A DNA stretch of 24,434 bases from DASWJQ01 sp036397095 (GTDB lineage Bacteria > Chloroflexota > Anaerolineae > Anaerolineales > E44-bin32), in NCBI GenBank assembly GCA_036397095.1, contig DASWJQ010000151.1, positions 1 through 24,434 of the forward strand, written 5' to 3'. The first letter of the stretch is position 1. Each line of letters begins with the position of its first letter. Positions 13,998 through 21,219 of the stretch are shown here, one piece after another. The position numbers were made by a program, and so were the translations under genes. The notes beneath the pieces are model-generated. The model saw only the letters and a list, made by a program, of their open reading frames with translations, made no database searches and was not told the DNA's origin.

Positions 13998-14163
13998 GAA
14001 GAGCCGCAACGTCTTCGAGACCGACCGCAGGATGGAGCTCCGCATGCGTCTCGCCATGAACCAGGTGGAGGAGCCGGCCAAGTCGGGGCCGAGTCAGATC
14101 GACACCAGGCCACTCGAGCGTGAAGTGGTCGACCGGGTCATTGACCGAGTTCGGCGCCTGTGA
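13990..14163 (+). CDS. Very small protein of unknown function (57 aa) between murC and murB
   Basis: I do not recognise a family. ATG 13990 has an excellent GGGAGG 8 bases upstream, starts within the last codons of murC (8-base overlap), and its stop overlaps the murB GTG (GTGA), so it is almost certainly translated. The product is highly charged with no membrane segment: MAKKSRNVFETDRRMELRMR looks like a basic helix, then a Pro/Ser linker, then PLEREVVDRVIDRVRRL, an amphipathic helix with Val/Ile every 3-4 residues. This could be a small adaptor or coiled-coil protein for an envelope complex, which is speculation. It has no Cys or Trp. Alternatively, it serves mainly to couple translation of murC and murB. 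Confidence 0.8.
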   Translation: MAKKSRNVFETDRRMELRMRLAMNQVEEPAKSGPSQIDTRPLEREVVDRVIDRVRRL

Positions 14164-15119
14164 AATCGAGTGTCCTTGGCCAGGATGAACTGCGGGCGCT
14201 GGAGTCAGCTTTTGGCGAACAGCTGCAGCGCCAGGTTCCTCTGGCCCGCTTCACCTCGTCCCGCATCGGGGGGCCGGCCGACTACCTGCTGCCCGTCCGA
14301 TCGAAGGACGAGTTGGCCGAGGCCGCCGAGGCCTTGTGGCGCATCGGCGTTCCCTACCGGGTGCTGGGGGGAGGCTCCAACGCTCTGGTGGCCGACGCTG
14401 GCTATCGCGGAGTCATCGTGCTGAACCAGGCACGCGCGGTCCGCTTCCTCGATGAAGGGGAGAGCGGTGTGTGGGCCGAGTCGGGCGCCTCCTTCGGCAG
14501 CCTTGGCCGGCGGGCGGTCGCCCGCGGGCTGGGCGGATTGACATGGGCCGCCACCGTGCCTGGAACGGTCGGTGGGGCGGTCGTCGGCAACGCCGGCGCC
14601 CACGGCGGGGATACCGCCGGTTGCCTCAAACTGGCCGAAATCTTGCAACAAGGCGAGGGGGTCCAGCAATGGACGCCAGAACGCCTGCAGTTTGGCTATC
14701 GGACAAGTTGGTTAAAGGAACACCCGGGGCAAAGAGTGGTATTGAGTGCAACCTTTTCGTTGACACCGACCGATCCAAACCAGCTCGCCACCGAGATGGA
14801 GACCTACGTCGAGCATCGGCGTACGACTCAACCGCCCGGGGCCAGCTGGGGGTCGATGTTTAAGAACCCGCCGGGTGACCACGCCGGCCGCCTGATCGAA
14901 GCAACCGGCTTGAAGGGGCTGCGGCGTGGTGGGGCCGAAGTCAGCCAACTGCACGCCAACTTCTTCGTCAATACAGGGGAAGCCACGGCGGCCGATGCCT
15001 GGGCGTTGCTGACCGAGGTCCGGCGCCGGGTCGAAGAGCGCCACGGAGTCGTCTTGGAATTGGAGATTGAATGCTTGGGCCAGTGGGATGATCCGACGAC
15101 CACAGGGGCAGACGGCTGA
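14160..15119 (+). CDS. murB: UDP-N-acetylenolpyruvoylglucosamine reductase MurB
   Basis: MurB uses FAD and NADPH to reduce enolpyruvyl-UDP-GlcNAc to UDP-MurNAc. The 319-residue protein has ARFTSSRIGGPADYLLPV, the FAD-binding YRVLGGGSNALVADAGYRG, GLTWAATVPGTVGGAVVGNAGAHGG, FGYRTSWLKE and GSMFKNPPGDHAGRLIEATGLKG (catalytic Ser232). The length and the absence of the extra domain of E. coli MurB fit a type II enzyme. GTG 14160 overlaps the stop of the 57-residue gene. Its stop overlaps the ddl ATG by one base (TGATG). Confidence 0.95.
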   Translation: MKSSVLGQDELRALESAFGEQLQRQVPLARFTSSRIGGPADYLLPVRSKDELAEAAEALWRIGVPYRVLGGGSNALVADAGYRGVIVLNQARAVRFLDEGESGVWAESGASFGSLGRRAVARGLGGLTWAATVPGTVGGAVVGNAGAHGGDTAGCLKLAEILQQGEGVQQWTPERLQFGYRTSWLKEHPGQRVVLSATFSLTPTDPNQLATEMETYVEHRRTTQPPGASWGSMFKNPPGDHAGRLIEATGLKGLRRGGAEVSQLHANFFVNTGEATAADAWALLTEVRRRVEERHGVVLELEIECLGQWDDPTTTGADG

Positions 15120-16225
15120 TGGCGCCGATCTCGGTAGGTGTGATCTTTGGTGGGCGGTCGGGAGAGCATGAGGTCTCCCTGATGTCGGCGCGCTCGGTGC
15201 TGGGCGCCCTGGATCAAGCCCGGTATCAGATCACCCAAATCGGTATCGATCACGACGGCCATTGGTACAGCGGTCCTGACGCGCTGGAGGCCTTCGAGGC
15301 TGGCGATTTGACTGGTCTGCGGCGGGTGGCATTACTGGCCGAGCCCGGGGGTGGTGCCTTGTTTGCTTGGGGGCTAGGCCTGGCCCTGGAAACATTGTCG
15401 GCGCTCGACGTAGTCTTTCCGGTGCTGCATGGCACCTTTGGCGAAGATGGCACGCTTCAAGGGCTGCTCGAATTGGCCAGCGTGCCTTATGTCGGAGCGG
15501 GCGTGCTGGCTTCATCGGTCGCTATGGACAAGGGCCTGTTTAAGCATTTGATGCAAGCTCACGGCCTGCCGGTCTTGCCGTTTGCAGTTCTGGATTCGGG
15601 TTCGATTGACCTGGCCTCCGAGCAAGCCCTGGAAGGGGCCGAACGGGCAGGTGGCTATCCATTGTTTACCAAACCGGCCAATTTGGGTTCATCGGTGGGG
15701 ATCACGAAGTGCAACAGCCGGGCTGATCTGGTCGAGGGACTGCTCGAGGCGGCCCAGTATGACCGGCGGGTGTTGGTCGAGAAAGGCATAGCTGCCAGGG
15801 AGATCGAAGTTAGTGTGCTCGGCAACGAGACGCCCGAGGCGTCGGTGGCTGGTGAGGTCGTTCCTTCACGCGACTTCTATTCGTACGAGGCCAAGTATGT
15901 TGACGACGACTCGGAGCTGCTGATCCCGGCGCCGATTTCTGACGACCAGATGGCCGAGGTCAAGGGGATCGCGCTGGAAGCCTACCGGGCGATCGACGGT
16001 GCGGGGATGGCCCGGGTCGATTTTCTGCTCGAGCGTGACAGCGGCACGCTGTACCTCAATGAGATCAACACAATCCCCGGCTTCACCAACATCAGCATGT
16101 ATCCCAAGCTGTGGCAGGCCAGTGGGCTGCCGTATCCGGCGCTGTGTGACCGCTTGATCGAGCTGGCGCTGCGGCGGCAAGGGCAAAAGGATGGGCTGGT
16201 GCGGCGCTACGGGGGCGAGACGTGA
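15119..16225 (+). CDS. ddl: D-alanine:D-alanine ligase
   Basis: Ddl makes D-Ala-D-Ala with two ATP-grasp half-sites; MurF then uses the dipeptide. The 368-residue protein has GVIFGGRSGEHEVSLMSA, VFPVLHGTFGEDGTLQG, YPLFTKPANLGSSVGITK, EIEVSVLGN, DFYSYEAKYVDD and the C-terminal YLNEINTIPGFTNISMYPKLW (Mg-binding Glu and Asn). The Tyr after AK in the SYEAKY segment is typical of D-Ala-D-Ala ligases, where D-Ala-D-Lac enzymes of the Leuconostoc type have Phe; this suggests ordinary D-Ala-D-Ala termini. ATG overlaps the murB stop; its own stop overlaps the ftsQ GTG. Confidence 0.95.
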   Translation: MAPISVGVIFGGRSGEHEVSLMSARSVLGALDQARYQITQIGIDHDGHWYSGPDALEAFEAGDLTGLRRVALLAEPGGGALFAWGLGLALETLSALDVVFPVLHGTFGEDGTLQGLLELASVPYVGAGVLASSVAMDKGLFKHLMQAHGLPVLPFAVLDSGSIDLASEQALEGAERAGGYPLFTKPANLGSSVGITKCNSRADLVEGLLEAAQYDRRVLVEKGIAAREIEVSVLGNETPEASVAGEVVPSRDFYSYEAKYVDDDSELLIPAPISDDQMAEVKGIALEAYRAIDGAGMARVDFLLERDSGTLYLNEINTIPGFTNISMYPKLWQASGLPYPALCDRLIELALRRQGQKDGLVRRYGGET

Positions 16226-17127
16226 CGATCGGCCAACGTTTGCTCGGCGAGGCGCGCACGCGGGCCGAAGAGGTGCGGGCCCGCCGCGCCAGCCAGGCGC
16301 GCAAGATGGAGCCGTTGGCCGAGCAGCCGACAAAGCGCAAGTCGAAGCGCAAGCGCCAGCCTCGGCGTCGCTATGACCTGGCGCTGCCGGTCGGGCTGGG
16401 GGCCGAGATGCGGCTGCCGGCCATACCGGCGCTCAAGGCCGGCCCACGGTTGGTTTCGGGGTTGTCGTTAGCGCTGCTGGGCCTGGTCGTACGCGGCTTA
16501 TTGACGGCGCCCCAGTTCTACGTGGCTGAGGCGGCGGTTGAGGGGAATGAACTGCTGACGGCCAACCAGATCCGATCGATTGCCCAGGTGGATGAGATGC
16601 CGGTATTCCTGGTCGATCATGCCGAAGCCCTGGCCCGGTTTGCGCCGGTAGCTGAGGTGGCCGAAGCACGGGTTTGGATTGGTTGGCCCAACCGTACGAG
16701 CGTCACCATCACGGAACGTCAGCCTCTGGTTGCCTGGAAGGATGGTTTCCGCGACTGGTGGTTGTCGGAGGAGGGCGTTGCCTTCCTCAAACACGGCGAG
16801 CGCGAGGGCCTGGTGCATATCGTGAGTGAGACACCCATCCTCAATATCCAGCGTGATCCGCTGGCCCAGGTCATTGACCCCCAGGTCCTCGTCGCCGCCG
16901 GTGTGCTGGTGGCCCAGCTGCCGTCGGTCGAGTCCTTTGTCTACGATCCGATCCTGGGTTTGGGCTACCAGGACGCGCGCGGTTGGACCGCGTATTTCGG
17001 CGTCGACGGCGACATGGTGATGAAGGTGCGCCTGTACACGGCGATTGTCGAACATCTGGAATCTAAGTCCATTACGCCGGCGACGATCAGCGTCAAAGAT
17101 CCGTCGGCGCCGTTTTATCGACAGTGA
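16222..17127 (+). CDS. ftsQ: FtsQ/DivIB-type divisome protein with POTRA domain
   Basis: The 301-residue protein has a long, very basic cytoplasmic N-terminus (residues 1-75, with TKRKSKRKRQPRRR), one membrane segment (about 76-94, LVSGLSLALLGLVVRGLL), then a POTRA-like region (about 98-165: FYVAEAAVEGNELLTANQIRSIAQ and VWIGWPNRTSVTITERQPLVAWK) and an FtsQ beta domain. This is the FtsQ/DivIB plan: in known systems it joins FtsL and FtsB and recruits the septal synthases. GTG 16222 overlaps the ddl stop (GTGA). It lies directly before ftsA, as in most dcw clusters. Confidence 0.88.
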   Translation: MTIGQRLLGEARTRAEEVRARRASQARKMEPLAEQPTKRKSKRKRQPRRRYDLALPVGLGAEMRLPAIPALKAGPRLVSGLSLALLGLVVRGLLTAPQFYVAEAAVEGNELLTANQIRSIAQVDEMPVFLVDHAEALARFAPVAEVAEARVWIGWPNRTSVTITERQPLVAWKDGFRDWWLSEEGVAFLKHGEREGLVHIVSETPILNIQRDPLAQVIDPQVLVAAGVLVAQLPSVESFVYDPILGLGYQDARGWTAYFGVDGDMVMKVRLYTAIVEHLESKSITPATISVKDPSAPFYRQ

Positions 17128-17137
17128 GGATGTGCCG

Positions 17138-18394
17138 GTGACGAACATGATCCGCTCGGACGATCCCATATACGTCGGCATCGACGTCGGCACGTCGAAG
17201 ATCTGTGCCCTGGTCGGGCACGTCGATCCCGAGGGCCGGCTGCGGATCATCGGCGTGGGCCGGGTGCCGTCGGCCGGCATGCGCAAGGGCGGGGTGGTCA
17301 GCCTCGAATCCCTGGCGCGGGCGATCGCGGCTGTCAAGGACAAGGCCGAGCGGACATCTGGCTATGAGATTGACTCGGCGTTGGTCAGCATGTCGGGGGT
17401 CCACATCAGCTCGATGAACTCGTCGGGTATGGCCGGCGTTTCGGGCCGGACGATCGGTCTGGAGGATGTGACGCGGGCGCTTGAAGCCGCCCGCTCGGTG
17501 GCCGTCCCCTACAACCGCGAGGTGGTCCATGTTGTGCCGCGCGGCTACATGGTCGACGGCCAGGACGGCATCAAGTCGGCCATCGGCATGCACGGTTACC
17601 GGCTCGAGGTCGAGGCCCATATCGTTACCGGCAGCAGCACGGCCCTTCGCAATATTGAGAAGTGTGTTGAAGCGAGCGACATCGCCATTGATGGCTGGGT
17701 AGTCGGCTCGTTGGCGGCCGGTGAAGTGGTATTGACCGAGACCGAGCGCGAAATGGGCGTAGTTGTTTGCGACGTAGGTGGGGGCACCTGCGATTTGGCG
17801 GTCTACATTGAGGGGGCTGTCTGGCACACTGCCGTCATTCCCGTCGGCGGCGACCACCTGACGAACGACATCTCACAAGGCTTGCACCTGCCGGCCGAGA
17901 CGGCTGAAGCGGTCAAGCGGCGCCATGGTCTGGCCAAGCGTTCACTGACCGACGAGGTGCAGGCCTTTGCTGTGCGGCCCTTTGGCCAGGACGGGACGGT
18001 GCATATTCGTCGGGCCGAACTGGCCGCCATCCTCGAGCCGCGGGTCGAAGAGCTGTTCAGCCTGGTGCGCCAGGAGATCAAGCGCTCCGGCTATGACGGG
18101 CTGTTGCCGGCCGGCGTCGTGGTGACCGGCGGCACGAGCCAGTTGCCCGGCTTGCGCCAGGTGGCCACCGATGTGCTCAATCTACCCGTGCGGCTGGCGG
18201 GTCCTGATGACCTGCGCGGCCTGGTCGATCAACTGGATACGCCGGCCTACAGCACCAGCATCGGATTGCTCAAGTGGGCCATGCTGCAGGACGAGCAAGG
18301 CCTGATGAATGGCCGGCCCCGCGTCGGCTTCAATCTGAACCAACTCAGCTGGGACCACGCTGCCGACTTCTTACGGCGGCTGTTGCCCGGATAA
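17138..18394 (+). CDS. ftsA: Cell division protein FtsA
   Basis: FtsA is an actin-like ATPase that tethers FtsZ to the membrane. The 418-residue protein has phosphate-1 IYVGIDVGTSKICALVG, GVVSLESLARAI and the 1C region VSMSGVHISSMNSSGM, phosphate-2 VVVCDVGGGTCDLAVYIEG, and the adenosine motif VVTGGTSQLPGL. It ends in WDHAADFLRRLLPG, a short amphipathic membrane-targeting helix. Three starts are in frame (GTG 17132, GTG 17138, ATG 17147); GAGGA at 17126-17130 is 7 bases before GTG 17138, so I chose that one. It starts 10 bases after ftsQ. Confidence 0.94.
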   Translation: MTNMIRSDDPIYVGIDVGTSKICALVGHVDPEGRLRIIGVGRVPSAGMRKGGVVSLESLARAIAAVKDKAERTSGYEIDSALVSMSGVHISSMNSSGMAGVSGRTIGLEDVTRALEAARSVAVPYNREVVHVVPRGYMVDGQDGIKSAIGMHGYRLEVEAHIVTGSSTALRNIEKCVEASDIAIDGWVVGSLAAGEVVLTETEREMGVVVCDVGGGTCDLAVYIEGAVWHTAVIPVGGDHLTNDISQGLHLPAETAEAVKRRHGLAKRSLTDEVQAFAVRPFGQDGTVHIRRAELAAILEPRVEELFSLVRQEIKRSGYDGLLPAGVVVTGGTSQLPGLRQVATDVLNLPVRLAGPDDLRGLVDQLDTPAYSTSIGLLKWAMLQDEQGLMNGRPRVGFNLNQLSWDHAADFLRRLLPG

Positions 18395-18459
18395 GTACGC
18401 CAGGCGCCCGCCAATACCGGTGCGGAGCGCTGGAGGAGAGAGGGAAAGAGGAGGCAGTC

Positions 18460-19566
18460 ATGTTAGCGTCACCAAGTTCGGAATCGTTTGCACGGATCAA
18501 GGTTGTCGGGGTTGGCGGCGGCGGCAGCAATGCCGTCAACCGGATGATAGAGGAGGGCCTGGCTGGGATTGAGTTCCTGGCGGTGAACACCGATGCGCAG
18601 GCTCTGCTCCTATCGGACGCGCCGACACGGGTGCGGATCGGCGACAAGCTGACCCGCGGCCTGGGCGCCGGCGGCAACCCCGAAGTCGGCCAGAAGGCGG
18701 CCGAGGAATCGGCCGAGGAGATCTACGAAGTCCTCAAGGGTTCCGACATGGTCTTCATCGCCGCCGGCATCGGCGGCGGCACCGGCACCGGCGCCGCGCC
18801 GATCATCGCCCAGATCTCGCGTGAGATTGGTGCGTTGACGATCGGGGTGGTCACACGTCCCTTCACATTCGAGGGCGCCAAGCGGGCCACTTCGGCCGAG
18901 GGCGGCATCAATCGGCTCAAGGAACACGTCGACACACTGATCGTGATCCCCAACGACCGCCTGCTGCAGTTGGCGGACAAGAAGGCCAGCCTGCAGGACT
19001 CGTTCCGCATGGCCGACGATGTCTTGCACCAGGGCATCCAGGGCATTAGTGAACTGATCACGGTGCCGGGCCTGATCAACCTCGACTTCGCCGACGTGCG
19101 CACCATCATGTCGGAGGGCGGGGCGGCGTTAATGGCAGTTGGCCGGGCGACCGGTGAAGAGCGAGCACGCGAAGCGGCCGAGAAGGCGATCTCCAGCGAG
19201 CTGCTGGACATCACCATCGACGGTGCCCGCGGCATCCTGTTCAACGTCACCGGCGGCAACGACCTGAGCCTGTATGAAGTCAACCAGGCGGCGGCGATCA
19301 TCAAGGAAACGGCCCACCCGGATGTCAACCTGATCTTTGGTGCAGTCATCGATCCGTCGATGGTCGATGAACTGCGGGTGACCGTGATCGCCACCGGATT
19401 CGAGCGCTCGGGCAGCATGCACCGGGTCGCCAGCCGGCGCCCGCGTTCACGCCGAGACGAGCAGGAAGCTGTGGCACCGGAAGGCGGCGAAATGATCGAC
19501 GCGTTCCAGCCGCACAGCTTTGATCTGAACGATCTGGATATCCCCGCCTTCCTGCGCCGCCGCTGA
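18460..19566 (+). CDS. ftsZ: Cell division GTPase FtsZ
   Basis: FtsZ is the tubulin-like GTPase that forms the Z-ring. The 368-residue protein has KVVGVGGGGSNAVNRMI, the tubulin signature GGGTGTGA (residues 105-112), TRPFTFEG, IPNDRLL, NLDFADVRTIM (T7 loop) and a C-terminal peptide DLDIPAFLRRR that would bind FtsA. The linker between core and tail is short (about 45 residues) and rich in Arg and Glu. ATG 18460 follows an ideal GAGGAGG by 5 bases; the upstream frame, open to 18274, lies in ftsA and is not conserved. The 65-base gap after ftsA is the largest in the operon, and the strong ribosome site suits a highly made protein. A TGCGCC/GGCGCA stem (19553-19575) spans the stop but lacks a T-tract. 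Confidence 0.97.
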   Translation: MLASPSSESFARIKVVGVGGGGSNAVNRMIEEGLAGIEFLAVNTDAQALLLSDAPTRVRIGDKLTRGLGAGGNPEVGQKAAEESAEEIYEVLKGSDMVFIAAGIGGGTGTGAAPIIAQISREIGALTIGVVTRPFTFEGAKRATSAEGGINRLKEHVDTLIVIPNDRLLQLADKKASLQDSFRMADDVLHQGIQGISELITVPGLINLDFADVRTIMSEGGAALMAVGRATGEERAREAAEKAISSELLDITIDGARGILFNVTGGNDLSLYEVNQAAAIIKETAHPDVNLIFGAVIDPSMVDELRVTVIATGFERSGSMHRVASRRPRSRRDEQEAVAPEGGEMIDAFQPHSFDLNDLDIPAFLRRR

Positions 19567-19840
19567 GCGGGCGCAAGAGGTGATGGGGGAATGGCCTGAG
19601 GTAAGCCACACCCGGCCGGGGGCAAGGCAACGGCGCAGCCCTGCCCGCCGGCGGAACCACCCATCGCCCGGTCGATTGCGGTCCTCCTCCCGCATCGGCC
19701 GGGCATGGGCGTTAAGTGGCGTTGCGCGCAGGGCACCTGGCCCCCGGCTGTCTGCAGTCAGCTTTCAGCCATACCTGTTAGCGTTCAGCCTTCTCTGGTC
19801 TTTCCTATCAGGTATGCCGGAATACAGATTACGGATCGTT

Positions 19841-19868
19841 CTTCCTGATCCCGAATCCCCAATCCCTG
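19841..19868. repeat. Degenerate heptamer array 3
   Basis: Four in-phase 7-base units, CTTCCTG, ATCCCGA, ATCCCCA and ATCCCTG, belong to the same family as arrays 1, 2 and 4. Confidence 0.6.
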
Positions 19869-20011
19869 CATTTGTCCACGCCCCTGCAGACCACCCTTCT
19901 TGGCGGAGAAGCATTTGCCGCTGCGGCGGTCGGCCGCCTTCCTGGCGACGCGGACCGTTCGACACCGTTCTGGGCTCTGCACCAGGTCCTCCATCTATCT
20001 CCCCCCATGCA

Positions 20012-20124
20012 GCTCCCCCCTCAAGGGGGGAGCCCTGGGGGCAGGAGGCTGCCCCCAGACCGCCTGCCAATCGACGACTACCCGGGCCCTGAGGCCAGCC
20101 TTTCCCTTAAGGGTTCAGCTGGCG
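20012..20124. repeat. Dispersed multi-hairpin element, copy 2
   Basis: It is in the same orientation as copy 1 (1461-1573). Two perfect 9-base stems are visible: GCTCCCCCC-TCAA-GGGGGGAGC (20012-20033) and TGGGGGCAG-GAGG-CTGCCCCCA (20036-20057). The last 29 bases, around CCCTTAAGGG, are identical to copy 1. The intact stems suggest this copy is the better preserved one. There is no coding potential. Confidence 0.75.
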
Positions 20125-20189
20125 TTGCCCCGACCTATCTCAGCATGGTCCAACTCGAATGGGCTCCATTCACCATTCGAATCGCCTCT

Positions 20190-20216
20190 GCGCGCTGAGC
20201 CTGGCGAAGCGCGCGC
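20190..20216. repeat. REP-like motif, intergenic copy B
   Basis: The core CTGAGCCTGGCGAA is flanked by GCGCG and GCGCGCGC arms that can pair. It matches copy A at 1217-1241 and the core found inside rnpB at 691-707. Confidence 0.65.
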
Positions 20217-20402
20217 ATTTGCCTTCAGGGTGCTGCTGATCCGGCCAAGTCCCCCTTCGAGAGCCATCCGTAATGTTCAAGGCCATTTGTTGCCGGAACT
20301 GGGAGGCGCAGGCGGAGTCCACCGCAGAATCCATTCCGTAACCGCAACCTCAATATGGGCCGCCGACCGCTGTTTCTGCAACTCGATCGACCTGGTCTCC
20401 CA

Positions 20403-20420
20403 GGCGCATCGCCATGCGCC
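20403..20420. repeat. Perfect GGCGCAT hairpin of REP type
   Basis: GGCGCAT-CGCC-ATGCGCC is a 7-pair stem with a CGCC loop, followed by CCTAC. Stem-loops ending in GCCCCTAC are seen in repeats of several bacterial genomes. Only one copy is in this window, so membership of a repeat family is inferred. Confidence 0.4.
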
Positions 20421-20510
20421 CCTACTGGGATCCTTGCCATTGTCCCAGGTCCATCGTCAATGGTCCGCTCCCATCCACCATGCACCGATCACAGCCCTCC
20501 TGGTACCCGT

Positions 20511-20580
20511 ATCACCTGTCACCTATTACTTGTCCCCAATCCCGAATCCCCAATCCCGGATCCCCTATCACTTACCACCG
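20511..20580. repeat. Degenerate heptamer array 4 (ten in-phase units)
   Basis: Seventy bases divide exactly into ten 7-base units with no slip. The middle units are GTCCCCA, ATCCCGA, ATCCCCA, ATCCCGG and ATCCCCT; the outer ones (ATCACCT, GTCACCT, ATCACTT) have A for C at the fourth position. The unit pattern is close to RTCMCNN. This is the longest array in the window and ends 26 bases before the -35 box of the predicted nrdR promoter. Confidence 0.75.
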
Positions 20581-20605
20581 TACTATCATTTCCCCCGCCA
20601 CCTCC

Positions 20606-20633
20606 TTGCGCGGACAACTCGGTATGCTACAAT
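20606..20633 (+). promoter_or_regulatory. Promoter of nrdR
   Basis: TTGCGC (20606-20611), a 16-base spacer and TACAAT (20628-20633) predict a transcription start near 20640, about 83 bases before the nrdR ATG. An overlapping TATGCT at 20623-20628 is an alternative -10. I see no convincing NrdR-box pair here. Confidence 0.55.
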
Positions 20634-20638
20634 GCGGG

Positions 20639-20697
20639 CCCGATACGCCGGAGATATCGGGTTCGCCGCCATACGAAGTCTAGATCTGGCGGCGAAC
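20639..20697 (+). promoter_or_regulatory. Structured nrdR leader with two adjacent hairpins
   Basis: CCCGATA (20639-20645) pairs with TATCGGG (20655-20661), loop 9. GTTCGCCGCC (20661-20670) pairs perfectly with GGCGGCGAAC (20688-20697), loop 17. The two stems abut at base 20661. The first would begin at the 5' end of the transcript and may protect it. The second has no T-tract after it, so it is not a simple terminator. It could also be an operator for a dimeric repressor, given its perfect 10-base arms. Confidence 0.55.
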
Positions 20698-20722
20698 GTT
20701 TGTCCTAGCGACGAGCTGGTCG

Positions 20723-21172
20723 ATGCACTGTCCTTTTTGCGATAGCCAAGATACGCGAGTCATCGACACTTCCCACGACTCAAAGGGCGGCATCCGCCGC
20801 CGGCGCGAATGCCAGTCGTGTCAGAAGCGTTTTACGACCTACGAGCGATCCGTCCAGGCGACTCCCCTGCTGGTCAAGCAGGACGGGTCTAGGGAAGAAT
20901 TCGACCGGGACAAATTGTTGCGCGGCATCCGCATCGCCTGCGCCAAACGACCGGTGTCGGCCGCCGAAATCGAACGGCTGGCCGGCGAAATTGAGTCAAC
21001 GCTGCAGGGAATGGGCAAGTCCGAGGTATCGTCACGCGTGGTGGGTGATTTGGTGATTGCAGGTTTAAAGGAACTCGATCATATCGCCTACATCCGCTAC
21101 GCCATTGTCTACCTCGGCCTGGACGACCTGCAATCCATTCGAGCAGAGATCGATCGCCTGCTCGCCAATTAG
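20723..21172 (+). CDS. nrdR: Ribonucleotide reductase repressor NrdR
   Basis: NrdR is a zinc- and nucleotide-binding repressor of ribonucleotide reductase genes. The 149-residue protein has an N-terminal zinc ribbon (Cys3, Cys6, Cys30, Cys33), RRRRECQSCQKRFTTYE, and an ATP-cone domain from about residue 47 (LLVKQDGSREEFDRDKLLRGI) that senses ATP and dATP. The length is typical (about 150). The ribosome site is weak, and its leader forms two hairpins. It stands 163 bases before nrdJ, the most likely target. A long hairpin right after the stop separates the two genes. Confidence 0.96.
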   Translation: MHCPFCDSQDTRVIDTSHDSKGGIRRRRECQSCQKRFTTYERSVQATPLLVKQDGSREEFDRDKLLRGIRIACAKRPVSAAEIERLAGEIESTLQGMGKSEVSSRVVGDLVIAGLKELDHIAYIRYAIVYLGLDDLQSIRAEIDRLLAN

Positions 21173-21182
21173 GCAACGATTG

Positions 21183-21217
21183 CCCGCCGGAGGCGCCTCT
21201 GTTGGCGCCCCGGCGGG
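21183..21217 (+). terminator. Strong hairpin after nrdR (terminator or attenuator)
   Basis: CCCGCCGG and GGCGCC on the left pair with GGCGCC and CCGGCGGG on the right, leaving one bulged A and a TCTGTT loop: 14 pairs in all. It lies 10 bases after the nrdR stop. Only TT follows, so intrinsic termination would be partial. It may attenuate read-through into nrdJ or protect the nrdR mRNA end. Confidence 0.6.
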
Positions 21218-21219
21218 TT

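Larger units (their letters stand above)
19567..20600. other. Non-coding, repeat-filled spacer between ftsZ and nrdR
   Basis: No convincing gene is present. Frames up to 281 codons exist but are rich in Pro, Arg and Ser, have no ribosome site, and read through the repeats. The spacer holds two heptamer arrays, copy 2 of the dispersed element, a REP-like motif and a GGCGCAT hairpin (listed separately). It also has a GTCAGCT-TTCAGCC pair at 19757-19770 and a CATTCAC-CATTCGA pair at 20167-20180, both of 7-base period. The order of repeats differs from the first spacer, so the two were not formed by one block duplication. The ftsZ-proximal part (19567-19740) shows no repeat and no clear terminator. 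Confidence 0.6.

Noticed and set aside
20511..20580. CRISPR-like array
   Set aside because: The period is 7 bases with no spacers, and no cas gene is present.
19900..20745. A 281-codon plus-strand frame across the second spacer
   Set aside because: It runs through the dispersed element, the REP-like motif and the heptamer array, overlaps the start of nrdR, has no ribosome site and shows low-complexity Pro/Arg/Ser composition.
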